Source: Theocolax elegans
Lineage: Eukaryota > Arthropoda > Insecta > Hymenoptera > Cerocephalidae
Assembly: GCA_026168455.1 (NCBI GenBank)
Contig: JANSJX010000008.1
Span: forward strand, 620,001 to 684,000
Direction: 5' to 3'
Length of the DNA stretch: 64,000 nt
Shown: one piece after another, positions 1 through 31,697 of the stretch
How the letters are laid out: every line of letters begins with the position of its first letter
How positions within the stretch are numbered: the stretch's first letter is position 1
Translations under genes and position numbers: made by a program
The notes under the pieces: model-generated
What the model saw: the letters and a program-made list of their open reading frames with translations, nothing else
Database searches by the model: none
What the model was told of the DNA's origin: nothing

Positions 1-345
1 CACCATTCTTGTGTTCGGCTTTCGGGATCGGTTAGATGTTTTTCCACGCTTCACAACGTGAGCGGAAGGTGTGGAACATTCGGTTTCGGTGTTTGGGCCT
101 CCGCAAGGTGACCTAAACATCTAAACAGAATGTTTTAATACACCGGCCGTCTTGGGGAAGGTTTTCCTACAAGGTTTTCCCTTCCTCACGGGCATAACCC
201 CGGGCGAATGCGAGATGGTGGGGACCGGGATGGGAAAAATTGGAATGTTTTCACCCCCACACATAGGTGGTAGGGGTGTCACTGTAAAAACCCGTTAAAT
301 GGGTATACGGGGTGATGAGCAAAGAGAATAAAATAAAATATTAAA
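1..345 (+). mobile_element. probable 3' end of a non-LTR (LINE) retrotransposon
   Basis: This segment is far richer in G+C than its surroundings and ends in an A-rich tail with repeated AATAAA-like units (about 325-345). It contains stem-forming pieces, for example CACCCCCAC facing GTGGTAGGGGTG near 251-279, and two related arms around 32-45 and 109-125. A structured G+C-rich tract followed by an A-rich tail is typical of LINE 3' untranslated ends. No reverse transcriptase frame is visible because the window begins inside the element. The family is not identified; a structured unique sequence or another repeat class remains possible. Confidence 0.4.
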
Positions 346-612
346 AATTACCCTTTTCTGAGTCCAACATCCTATTCAGCTTCCGGATGAATTATTTCTA
401 CAAAGTGTACAGTCAATAATACAACACCCTAAACAATTTCTGAACCGAAAAATCACAAAAAATCGTACACGCTAATATTATTGTCGTACCAACCTGTAAC
501 TTTGCAGAATGGCTTATTATTTAATTATCTACTACTTCTGTATTCGGGTTTTGCATATAATTCCATATCTTTACTTGCTTTACTTCTCAAATTAAAAAAA
601 TATTTATTTTAT
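346..612. repeat. broken fragments of two foldback repeat families
   Basis: Positions about 346-372 match the right terminus of the TTAA foldback family seen at 17357 and 55843 (ending CTGAGTCCAACATCC). Positions about 390-612 match the inner part of the adjacent element at 613-970: the stretch near 430-470 is an inverted copy of 760-800, and 486-560 is a direct copy of 823-895. The region is therefore nested and rearranged repeat DNA. The 78-residue open frame across 481-717 is not considered a gene. Confidence 0.5.
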
Positions 613-970
613 TTAAGGGGGTGGCATACCCGGTGGGTTATCGACCGAAAAAAAAAATTATTACATTTATTAAACAAAGTATGGTTTTTTTACAAAATCC
701 GAATACTGAAGTACTAGATAATTAAAGAATAAGTCATCAATAAAAAATTTCTGTACTGATAATGTACGATTTTCCGTGATTTTTCGGTGCAGAAAATTTT
801 TTAAGGTGTTTTTGTTGTATTGACCTGGAACTTTGTAGAATGCCTTATTATTTATTTATCTAGTGTTTCTGTATTTGGGATATTCATAAAAATGTGTATT
901 TTTTGAAATAAATGTAATAATTATCTTTTTTTTGCCCGGTCGGTAACGCACTGGGTATGCCACCTCCTAG
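613..970. repeat. TTAA-flanked MITE-like foldback element, second family
   Basis: The element begins TTAAGGGGGTGGCATACC and ends GGGTATGCCACCTCC, an inverted repeat. The two ends stay complementary for roughly 60 bp, including a CGGTCGGTAAC-type block beside a run of T or A. A second, shorter copy lies at 54993-55212. Length of about 350 bp, long terminal inverted repeats, a TTAA-like boundary and no coding capacity fit a non-autonomous DNA transposon. The right-hand TTAA has decayed. The transposase family cannot be named from this sequence. Confidence 0.6.
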
Positions 971-972
971 AC

Positions 973-1478
973 GATGTGATAGCCAAATTACAGGACTCTA
1001 CTTTTAAAAATTCAAAAATTTTCTGCAATTGTCGAATGAAAAATCTGGAAAAATTCATACGTGACACTTGAGTAGTATAGAAGAAGTTGACACAAAGATT
1101 TTTTTTAAATAATTAATTTTAAATTAATTAAAAATTAATAACCACTATTCATCAGTAATGATCCGGTGAAAAATTGTTATCATTGTGGCTGCGCGAAAAA
1201 TCTCGATCATTTAGTGATAAAGAATTTAAAAGAAATCATACGTACAATTCAAAGCAAGTTTATTAAAAAATAAATAGGGATTCCAATTTTTTTGTCACAC
1301 ATCTCCTTAATTTTTCACCAAATCGTTACCAACGAAAAGTGGTTATTAATTTTTTATCAAGCTTCTTCTATATTACTCAAGTGTTACGTATGAATTTTTC
1401 CAGATTTTTAGTTCGATAATTACAAAAAAATTTTGACTATTTAAAAGTAGATCCTTCTAATTTGGCTATCACATCAGA
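973..1478. repeat. long foldback repeat related to the first TTAA family
   Basis: The left arm (about 974-1160) and right arm (about 1320-1476) are imperfect inverted copies. The left arm has GATGTGATAGCCAAATTA, then AAAATCTGGAAAAATTCATACG and AGTAGTATAGAAGAAG; the right arm contains the reverse complements of each in mirrored order. The left arm resembles the 5' part of the element at 17357. The element appears inserted beside or inside the 613-970 element, since a CGGTCGGTAAC terminus recurs just after it at about 1492. Confidence 0.6.
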
Positions 1479-2445
1479 TCTTATTTTTTTGCTCGGTCGG
1501 TAACCGACCAGATATGTCATCAAAAGTTAAAATTGGAATTTTAGTTTCAAGTAATATTTTTTGATAACGGTATATTGTTATAATTTCATAGGTGAAACAA
1601 CAAAAAATTACAATATCTCTGTTAATTATAACATTCTCGCATAAGTAATGTAATTTTTTGCGGCTAACTCGCATTATACATAGACGTACTTTAAAAACTC
1701 ATATACTAACTTGTATTATTTTCTTTCAATTTTTGTTTATATAGTAAAATTTCCTATAATTTTACGAAATGTATTTTTTCAGTTTGTCATACAGGCAATC
1801 ACACATGTAGCGGTAGTGTCTAAAAACTACGTAATATTAATTATTTAATTAACAAGTTATTTATATTTATGTGAAAACTGTGATTTTACATTTTAAGCAC
1901 AATCATTACAGTAATACTAAATAATAATACAAATTTTAAAAAATATTGATGTATTAAAATCTCTTAAGTTACTTTTTAATTTATTTTGTACTTCTAAAAC
2001 TTAAATTCGACACGTCGAAAATTAACCAAGTTATTTCACTGCCATGATTACTATGATGATATATGTATATGTTTTAGGAAATCTTATACGAGTTTTAAAT
2101 TACATAAATTTAATTTTTAAGGCAATATATATTGTTTTATTTGAGATACCACGTATATTGCAAGGATGAATTTATAGCTATTTAATTTTATTCATATAAA
2201 AACGGAAGCTTCGGGTTGTATATATTATTATATAGATAAACGTTAATCGGTTGATCCGCCAGGAAATTATACAAGTTTCTGTACTTTATTATACTATGTA
2301 GATTACTTAATATATTACATATACACACTTTTCAACAAATTTTTTAAAATTATTTTGTAAACGAATGAAATATGTTGATTGAAGGAAATGAATTGTAAAT
2401 AATGATTCATTTAGCACTTTTAAAAGTGATTCTATATCCATCAAA
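1479..2445. other. A+T-rich intergenic stretch
   Basis: The first 40 bases contain another terminus of the 613-970 repeat family, with the palindrome GGTCGGTAACCGACC. The rest is A+T-rich sequence with no convincing exon. A weak splice-acceptor-like site (CATTTAG, ending 2414) lies just before the candidate small gene at 2446 and leaves an open frame into it, so an upstream exon here cannot be excluded. Confidence 0.4.
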
Positions 2446-2896
2446 ATGTATAATCAAGCTAATGATATGCTCAACCTTTTACAATTACAAATTAACATGA
2501 CAGAAAATATATCTGATGTATATCAGAATCATAATAGAAAAATTTTAAATTGTATAATGTAAGTTATTACCAATTCCTATGTGGTTATTTAACATTTTTT
2601 CAGGATATATTCATTAAGTAATATTATACTAACAAAGTGGTTTTTTAGTGTATATATAGTTAACGTTTCTTATATATTGCCTTGTTTATATTAAATGTAA
2701 TTTAAAGCTATACATATGTATTGCATATAACAAAGATCTTTTAAAATTTGTTTAATAATGTTGTGAATCAACAATTATAATTGCTAAAAAATTATTTTAA
2801 TATAATATTAAAAGGAACATTTTAAAAAAAGCACAAGAAGCTATGGAAGATCGAACAGTTATTTATTTTCCAGGCAGCTTCGGTATGTACAAATGA
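2446..2896 (+). CDS. candidate two-exon small protein, unidentified
   Basis: Exon 2446-2558 is followed by a good donor (AAT then GTAAGTTATT) and exon 2815-2896 follows an acceptor ending TTAAAAG. Joined, they give one frame of 64 residues ending in TGA. The middle is helix-prone and rich in Leu, Asn, Gln and Lys; the C-terminus contains DRTVIYFPGSFGMYK. Codon use looks more protein-like than the surrounding A+T-rich DNA. No family is recognised. The acceptor has a poor pyrimidine tract, the frame is open upstream of the ATG back to an acceptor-like site at 2414 (the piece could be the last exons of a longer gene), and a second donor-like GGTATGT lies just before the stop. It ends about 120 bp from the stop of the convergent kinase gene. 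Confidence 0.35.
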
Positions 2897-3015
2897 TCAC
2901 TAGCCACAAAATAGGCAGTATTTTACGGTATCTGCATTGTATTATTGAATAACAAATCTACATTTGTTTTAACAGATTGTAGATTTTATAATGGAATGAA
3001 AAATGTAGCATGAAA

Positions 3016-3021
3016 TTTATT
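3016..3021 (-). terminator. awd: NDP kinase polyadenylation signal overlapping the stop codon
   Basis: On the minus strand AATAAA starts at the last base of the TAA stop. If it is used, cleavage would fall about 10-30 bases further on and leave a very short 3' UTR, which fits the close convergent neighbour ending at 2896. Inferred from sequence only. Confidence 0.5.
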
Positions 3022-3260
3022 TATTCATAGATCCATTTTTCAGCCCAGGAAGCCCAGTCTATAACCTCCTTCTTCTTCTCATCTCCGAACCACAATTTGA
3101 TTTCTTTGTTTGCTGATTCTACAGAGTCGGATCCGTGAATAATGTTACGTCCAACCTGAATGCAAAAGTCTCCACGAATAGTACCTGGGGCAGAATCCTT
3201 AGGATTTGTCTCGCCAAGCATTACACGTCCAGTTTTAACTGCATTGAGACCTTCCCAAAC
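3021..3260 (-). CDS. awd: NDP kinase coding exon 3 with stop
   Basis: Begins after acceptor ACATAG with [20 protein letters not shown], carries the RNIIHGSDS active-site loop and ends KWIYE then TAA. The terminal YE is conserved across the family. Confidence 0.97.
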   Translation of the reverse strand, partial: VWEGLNAVKTGRVMLGETNPKDSAPGTIRGDFCIQVGRNIIHGSDSVESANKEIKLWFGDEKKKEVIDWASWAEKWIYE

Positions 3261-4228
3261 CTATGTATTAAAAATTTAATAAATTAATTTTTAGTTTTAT
3301 ATCATTTTATTTAACAAAAAATCTAACATATCATAAAATGAAGTAAATGTATGTAAATATTGTTTTTTCTCAAGTATAACAATAATTTTAAACTTTTATT
3401 TTATTTTATTTTATTAACACAATCACATTGATAAGTAATAGAAACAATATAAAGAAACAGTTCTCGTATCTCAGTATTCAAAGGTCTTCTTTTATCATTG
3501 ATTTACAATGTACATCCTTTTTTTGTCATCAATTACATAATCAAGGTCAACAATTCACAGGCTTCTTTAAAGCTAATGTTACCAAGTTCAAGCCTCTTTT
3601 CGCTTAGAATGTAAATAGAATTTTGACTATTAAAAATATAAATATAAGTAATAATTACCATAGGTACAACTGGTCCAGAACTCATGTATTTAACAAGACC
3701 TGGGAAGAATGGCCTGCCGGCAAGATCGGCGTAATGTTCCTTGAGGTGAGATTCGGTAGGCTACACAAAAATGACAATAATTAATCTAAGATTTAATACT
3801 AAAAATCCAGTTTATTCATTTGTCTTATTTAATAACCAATCAATATTAAAAAAACATAAGTAAACCAAATTTTTCTAGCAATATTATAAAGTTTAACCAA
3901 ATTTTTTATTTTTTTTAATAGTTCTCTTACACATACTTTAAAACATAATCCGTATCATTTATATGTACAATATACATAATATTATAACTATTAAAATCTA
4001 ATTAGAATTGAAAGTAAGTGGTTCAACATTATGAAAAGTAATAATGACTGTACAATCGATAATACAAAAGGTAGACCAAACTATATTTTAAAAAAATGGT
4101 TACAGCTGTTTGCGAAGAAGGTCAAGCTCATAGCATTACACCCCTTTAAATACATAATAATCTGTTGTTCGCTCTTGTTAATCTCCTGACAAACAGATCA
4201 ATGTCAATGGATTACAATCGAATAATCT

Positions 4229-4266
<38 letters not shown>

Positions 4267-4611
4267 GTACTTAAAACTAGAGATAGTATACAAATAAATT
4301 CAAGGACAAATGTGAACACCAGAAATATAACAATAAAAAAGAAAATTAAAAGGAAAATTACAATAACAGGATAAATATGTGTAATACAATCGATAGAGAT
4401 AAATCAATATGTCCATTTGGTTAACCACCACGTGTCTCGAAAAATAAAATAAAAAGAAGTCTCGATGGCGTGATATACTCACCCAGACCATCTTCATGGC
4501 GACGAGCTTGAAACCTTTATCTTCGAATCTTTGAATAATCTTGCCGACGAGACCACGTTGGACACCGTCGGGCTTGACCATGATAAAAGTACGCTCCTTA
4601 TTGTCCGTCAT
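3021..4611 (-). CDS. awd: nucleoside diphosphate kinase (awd / NME type), complete, three exons
   Basis: The enzyme transfers the gamma phosphate from ATP to nucleoside diphosphates through a phospho-histidine, balancing cellular NTP and dNTP pools. Coding exons on the minus strand are 4611-4483 (43 codons), 3760-3659 (34 codons) and 3260-3021 (79 codons plus TAA), giving 156 aa, the normal length for a group I NDP kinase. All junctions are phase 0 with GT-AG introns of 722 and 398 bp. The N-terminus reads [15 protein letters not shown], the nucleotide-binding start of the family. The active-site block [14 protein letters not shown] places the catalytic histidine at residue 119. Proline 97 (NPKDS, Kpn loop) matches the site altered in the Drosophila Killer-of-prune allele, so it is wild type here. 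No signal peptide is seen; a cytosolic enzyme is expected. Confidence 0.97.
3261..3658 (-). other. awd: NDP kinase intron 2
   Basis: GT-AG intron of 398 bp between exons 2 and 3, A+T-rich, no other feature seen. Confidence 0.9.
3659..3760 (-). CDS. awd: NDP kinase coding exon 2
   Basis: 102 bp, 34 codons, from [19 protein letters not shown] to SGPVVPM. The acceptor is TTGTGTAG and the donor is ATG followed by GTAATT. It carries the family block [18 protein letters not shown]. Confidence 0.96.
3761..4482 (-). other. awd: NDP kinase intron 1 with (TA)n tract
   Basis: GT-AG intron of 722 bp. It contains a pure TA microsatellite at about 4232-4262. The open frame across 4165-4374 is a product of this repeat and not a gene. 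Confidence 0.9.
4483..4611 (-). CDS. awd: NDP kinase coding exon 1
   Basis: Starts at ATG (4611-4609) and encodes 43 residues ending MKMVW. The donor is TGG followed by GTGAGT, phase 0. This ATG is chosen because [11 protein letters not shown] follows four residues later, as in insect orthologues. Confidence 0.96.
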
Positions 4612-4649
4612 GTTTACTTTTATGTTGTATTAAAATTAATTAAAACAGG

Positions 4650-4762
4650 GGCTTTGAAAAATCTGTACCAATTCTTAGGACCGTTGTACTCAAGGAACGC
4701 CGGCAAAGTGCGGGAAGCGGAAGACGGAGTGCCGCCGCGTTGTCGCGAATTAATTTTTATAA
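4650..4762 (-). promoter_or_regulatory. awd: NDP kinase promoter and 5' leader
   Basis: A G+C-rich patch (about 4680-4750) in A+T-rich surroundings precedes the start codon. On the minus strand a TATA-like TATAAAAA lies at 4761-4754, which would place a transcription start near 4725-4735 and a leader of about 115 bases. No upstream ATG in frame was noted. Inferred from position and composition. Confidence 0.4.
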
Positions 4763-6399
4763 AGTGGGGGTATAGATATATATATATGTATACAGTATAT
4801 ACCTATATAGGCGACTATCGTTCCCGCAGCGGGAGATACGAAATATATACAACGTGCAAAATTTTTCAATTATTCGTTTATATAATACGGAAAGTGGTGT
4901 TGTTAAAATTTAATAAAATTACAGTACAGCAAGGTAATTGTTTAATTAATATATAAAAATATATATTCAGCTTACGTGCTTATCGAATAGGGGAAGTATA
5001 TATAACAAAAGAAAAAATATAATGTATTATTTAAGTGTACTTTTGTTGTTCATGGAAATTTTTATGTATATATATATGTAACTTTCAGAGATAAATAAAA
5101 GAAAAAGAACTGATATATGACATGTGTCTATATAAGAATTAAGAAAGCTCCTGAAATATGCAACCAAAACTACAAAATTTGTGTTAACTATATACGTTTA
5201 CGATAGATGCCAGGTCGATGGCGATATATTACCGATGAATCAAAAATGTTTTTGCAATGTTACGTTTTATCTTAAAATAAAAACGTCGTCTACTAATTAT
5301 TAATTAGAAAGTTTTACACAAAAACTACAAAAATCAGGTGAAACTCTCTCTGTATGTATACATTTTAAATTTGAAATTCTACGTATATAGATCGATCACA
5401 TGTACAACAAAAAAATTAAAATACAACAGAGAGAAAGAGACAGAGACAGCGAGATACGTATACTATACATATGTGTAGATGAACTTGTGCGAAACCACGA
5501 AAAAATATCCACAAAGAAGTTTGGCTTACGTCTAAATTTGTTAAGGGAGCACACACGTGCATTATACATATATATATCTGGGCACACCTACGTGCTTCTT
5601 TTTTTTCTCAATGACTCTTGACATTCAATGTTAAATAGACGGATTATTTATACATACTATTGGTTTTTTTCTACGGTTAACGAATATTAAGAATATATAA
5701 CATACGACGAGTTCCGAATAAAAAAAAGTAGATATAACATTTTTTTTTTATTTTTTCTTAAAATAAGTGTTGGATGGTAACAACAATTATTTTTACATAA
5801 TAGTTTTTATATAATTTAATTAATAATAGATTATGTAAAAATGTTGCACGTTTGTGAGATATCTTGTTATAAATGTATATATTTAAACTTACAAATAGTT
5901 AATAATAATCATAGCTGTTTCGTATAAGAAAATATATATATAAAATTATTAATTTTTATATTCTTTTTGGGGTTACGATCACTTAAAATATTTATTTTAG
6001 AGAATTATTATTATCAAACTTTTTCTACCGATGATTTCGGGTACGTAATTTAATTTAATAATTTTACAAACATATATTAAAAATTTCAGAAAATTGAAAC
6101 GGAAACATAGTTTAGGCATCCATATATACATATAAATATATATCATCATACTGATAATTGTATATTCCTACCAAAACAAAATGACGATAAAGCAGAATTC
6201 ACGTCGGTAACAATTTACAGTTACATTAACAAACATAAAGTATCTCTCTCTGCTATACCTGGTATATATATATATATACCTATATACGAAAAAACATCGA
6301 AGGAGTAAAAAATAATTAATAAAAAAATGAAAAAGCGAAAACGTAATAGTTGTAAAGTTAAAAAAATAAAAGGTATCTTATAACGTTAAATCGATAAAA
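4763..6399. other. intergenic spacer between divergent genes
   Basis: A+T-rich DNA with TA-rich tracts (for example 4777-4800 and 6259-6284) and an AGAGAGAAAGAGACAGAGAC run near 5429. I see no exon or RNA gene. Open frames across 5396-5621 follow the simple repeats and are dismissed. Confidence 0.6.
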
Positions 6400-7379
6400 A
6401 GTTAAGTAATAGCGAAGCAAAAGAGTGGAAACGCTGCAGAGCCTGAAGAGCGCGCGCAACTTAAAGTCGTGTATTTAACACACGAGTAAGCGATAAGCGT
6501 GTGTACACACATATAATATAGGTGTGCGCTCGGAGCTCTCGCACGCACACGCAGGCACGGGCATACGGCATACGCGCAGCTCACGGCTGAGAGGAGAGGA
6601 CTGAGGAGGAGAGAGAGAGAGGGAAAGAGAGAAGAGGAGAGGAGAGGGTATATCGTCTCCTCGCGCGCGCGGTGTGTGTTGCGAGTGCGACTTGCGAGCC
6701 GCGCCGTCCCTCCACTCTCACTGTCCGCGGGATTTCCATGATGGCGATCGCGCGATCGAGGCACCTCGTCGTCGCGTTTAATTTCCGTGTGCCTTCATAA
6801 TAATTGTAATAAAAGTATATTAATCTACCGGTATCTAAACATACGCGAACGTTGGGCCCGCACCTTTCTCAACTATACATTTCTCGCTTTGATTTTCGCG
6901 TGTCGACCCTCGTTCTCGTTCGTCGTCTGTGATACATACATATACATATATATACATACACATGCATAGGTACATACATTCACACAGGCACGTATATGTA
7001 TATGTACAAAAAATATATTAGTGTCTAAATAATACATGTGCGCGCGTGGGTGTAACAGAGTGTGACGTATCCTCCACCACTGTGTAGTATACCACCAAGC
7101 CCAACTCCCGAGCAGTCGATCGGGTTGTTGTACGTATACGTGTACACGTACACAGGCACGCACACACACGCACACACCCATACGTTTCGGCGGCGATAAA
7201 TTTACTTCATTTTTGTTCTTTATCACGGACGCTGTATACGCGCGTACATACACACATGCATACATACATATAGATATATATATATATATGTATACGAGTA
7301 TTGTGGATTATTGTTGTTGGACGGAACAACCCGCGGAAGTGGGAAAGGTAAAGGAAAAAGAATCGAGGGTACACGCGAT
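6400..7379 (+). promoter_or_regulatory. Ogt: Ogt promoter region and 5' leader
   Basis: From about 6440 the G+C and CpG content rises sharply. A purine tract of GA repeats (about 6607-6650) resembles GAGA-factor binding sequence in insect promoters. CpG-dense DNA continues to about 6780 and from 7040 to 7190. An upstream open frame of 20 codons starts ATGATGGCGATCGCGCG at 6738 and stops at 6800. TA and CA repeats fill 6930-7290. The exact transcription start and any leader intron cannot be fixed from sequence. Confidence 0.45.
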
Positions 7380-28329
<20,950 letters not shown>

Positions 28330-31300
28330 TGAGTTTTTTGTTTTTTTGTTTTTTTTTTGTTACGTGTTAACAATTTTTTCAGTACGATTGTTTAAATCTG
28401 CAACGAGCAAGTTTAGTTTTCTTTTTTCTACTTTTCGGGATCTGTATCGTTGAATACTTGGGTGGTTTATTTTTGTATATCTTATGAGATGCTGCGCGGA
28501 GAAAATTTTGTTGTAAATATCTCACCGCGAGATATCGGCGGTTAAGTTGGGACAATGTTTATTGTCATCGATATTTTTATAATAATTTTCAAGTGATCCG
28601 TAAGAAAGATGCATTGTTTTTCATAAACATTAGAGTTTATGCGGATTTACGGTATAACGTGCAAAAATTTTAGATGGGTAAATAAATTTTTATTCCGACT
28701 TAATTAAGTTAATTTTATTACGTAAGCAGTACTTTGAACGTACGTATATCTATCGAAGGATATTAAAGAAAATAAAAGATCCAAATAGCATCACAAGAAC
28801 TTACTAATACTTTTTGTAAAATGTTAATTAATACCTCTATTTGCGTAAAAATTGTAATTAAACAAAATTTTAAAAACAAAGAACAATTCAAAAAATTATT
28901 TTGACTATTGAAATTAACAAAAAGTATGTAAAAAAATCTAATTTGATAGAAAATATAAATATTAAATGACCATATGATCGCGATACAGCCAATAAAATCA
29001 ATCTTATTTTGGCTTTACTTTTAGGTCCATCTCTTTTTTTTATAAGAGGATAGATGCTTCTCAATGCGTATTTAAACATTGTTGATCGATGTAATTAGTT
29101 ATTGTTACGAAAATATTAAAGCACATGTATATACTACCAGATTATTCAATCTAATTCCTGTTCATTGCGGAATATTTTATGGAGGAACTTTAACCGTAAC
29201 GACACTATAAAAATTACTCTGGCACTGTAAAAATTAAAATCAGTAAAATAATTTTTAATAGCTCCGGCAGTTCATTCCATATATACTTTCGTAACACTTT
29301 AATTGTATATTGTTCATATTTTTCATTCAATATTTTAAACATATTTTTTTAGTTACGAAAAGTATGCGTATATCCCTATTCGGATTGATAGCACTCAAAA
29401 CTTATACAAAGAAAACGATAAACATTTTAGCCGTTGCAAGATTTAAATAATTGTAATTACATCTTACCAATAGCTACATCGATAGAAACTATGATTTTAT
29501 TTTTACGTTTAACATAAAAATCAATAGATTGAGAGAAACAGTACTAAATGTGTTGTCGCGCAAAAATTAACTTATCGCGAAATAGTATGGAATATAAATA
29601 TATTAAAACTGGAGCAGGTTACTAGAGCATTTCGTGAAAACTGCGAAACTAGAGAGAATTACTTACGAATTGTTGGTAATTTTGCAAATCTCTGAAATTA
29701 AATATTCATTTTCCAGGAGAAAAAAAGTAATGCCAACGGCATATAATTTACGCTATTATTTATGATTATCTTGAACCCAAATTGTTACGATTGTACTATT
29801 CGAACGAAAATGGTATCAAAGGCTAATTGTATATTTATAAATTAAATGCAAAATTACTTTTTAACTTACTTTATCGCGAAGCAATAGAATTTACCTATAC
29901 AAAGTTAGTTAAGAATCGAGAAGTAAAAGTTATAATTAAATGATATTTAATCTTTGATTCATACATTCCACTAAAGAAATTCTGCATGCATCAATTTTCT
30001 AAAGATTAAACTGAAGTTGGTTGGATCTCATATTGCAGTTTCATTATATACTGATAAGATCTGCAACTCATTATATTTAATACTCACTTCTCTTTGTCCT
30101 ATTAATAAAATTTTCATAAATCAACGATATACAGAGCATGAAGTATACAAATTTTAGGTTAAAAATAATAAATGCCCTTGTAGAATGTAAATGTTACCGT
30201 GGCGACTGCTTAAGGTAAATAGATCTGTGCAGAGAAATTGAATAACTCTAGACTAGGCAAAACTCAAAAAAATAAATATACATCTATATCGTTTTATTGA
30301 ATCATATTAGGTTGATACAGCAATATAATAAATAGGAATTATGGAAATCCATGTACTATATTGAGATTATTAGCGTAAGAATATTATGGAAATTATGAGG
30401 GTATTCACAAAATTATAAATGTATATTTGGACACGTGTATTTCCGACCAAGTGTATAACCTATAACATTAAATTTCATTCCGTGTCGAAAACAGAATTTA
30501 TTTTTTAATTATCGATTCACTATTAGGAGTATTGAAACAAATAATAATAAATCGTACTTACCTTGTACAAAAGTATAATGATTAAAAAAGGTTTAAATTA
30601 ATCGGTTAGGTGGTACCGTATGATCAAATCAAATTATTTTCTTGTTCTCCAATCGATTTCTCTGAATTTGAATCAAAGTGGCTGACTCAAATCGAATAAC
30701 TTTCATGCTTCTCAACGGATTTTGCCCTAGTTAAAATTGTATTCGATTTACTAGGTAATAAATAGATTGTCTTAATAAATCAGGTGAAAAGTGGGCAATA
30801 AAATGTGCCCATTTTTATACTATCGGTGAAACGCTTCTTTCTCTCAATTGTTAACCATTAAATAGACTAAAATATAAATTTTACTCTGTTTGTATTAAAA
30901 ATGGACGAGTGAAAATTATAATAAAATCGCATTAATCTCCGTAAATACTAGAAATATAACAGAAATTAGTTGTAAATCAGACGAAAACGTTAAAAACCCA
31001 TCCGAATCTTAGGAATTCTGAAATTTACAGTTACCGGATTGCTGGAAAGATTATTTGAATATTTTGATGTTATGGTTATTCTATTAAATGCTAAGAAAAT
31101 AAGTGAAAAAACGTTTCATTAAAATATATTTACTACAATAATTTAATACCTAGTTCTTAGATTCAAATTTCTACTAGGGTAATGAAACTTGATGTATACT
31201 TTACCAATTGGAGCCATAAAAATCCCGTGTCACTTAAGCGGTGATGAGAAATGTAAGGATTTCAGAAAGTTGACCAAGTCCATTCTATTTACTCGAACCA

Positions 31301-31508
31301 CCACTGCATTATTATTAATTGGATCATAGAATTTAAATATAAAATACTAAAGGATTATCGAGACTAATCGATTCTCCGTTTAATGCCTTGATACTTGATC
31401 TAAATAGTGTATAAATAATATAAATAATAATAGTAAATTAATTGTGACGACAGGCAAGACAAGCGTCATATCCCTTTAAAGTTTTGTGAAGGCGTCTTTA
31501 CAGATCTA

Positions 31509-31697
31509 CACTGAGAAAAATTTGCTAGTATAAATTACTATTTCAATGGTAAAAGGAGGACAGACTTATACTATTGTAAACATTGCTATTAATAATGGTA
31601 AAAATTGACACCATTGAGGAAAAATTACTGTTAGTAATGACAATAAGTCTGTCCTCTGTTTACCATTAAAATATTAATTTTTACTAAAAAAATTTTA
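31509..31697. repeat. foldback MITE-like element, CAC-GAGAAAAA family
   Basis: Starts CACTGAGAAAAATTTGC. The arm with ATGGTAAAAGGAGGACAGAC (from 31546) faces ATAAGTCTGTCCTCTGTTTA (from 31643) in inverted orientation, and complementarity extends to the ends through TAGTATAAATTACTATTTCA and its counterpart. No coding capacity. It is related by its terminus to the element at 40047. Confidence 0.6.

Noticed and set aside
6402..7265. Several 60-130-codon frames in the Ogt leader region
   Set aside because: They follow GA, CA and TA repeats in CpG-rich DNA, and frames are open on both strands at once.
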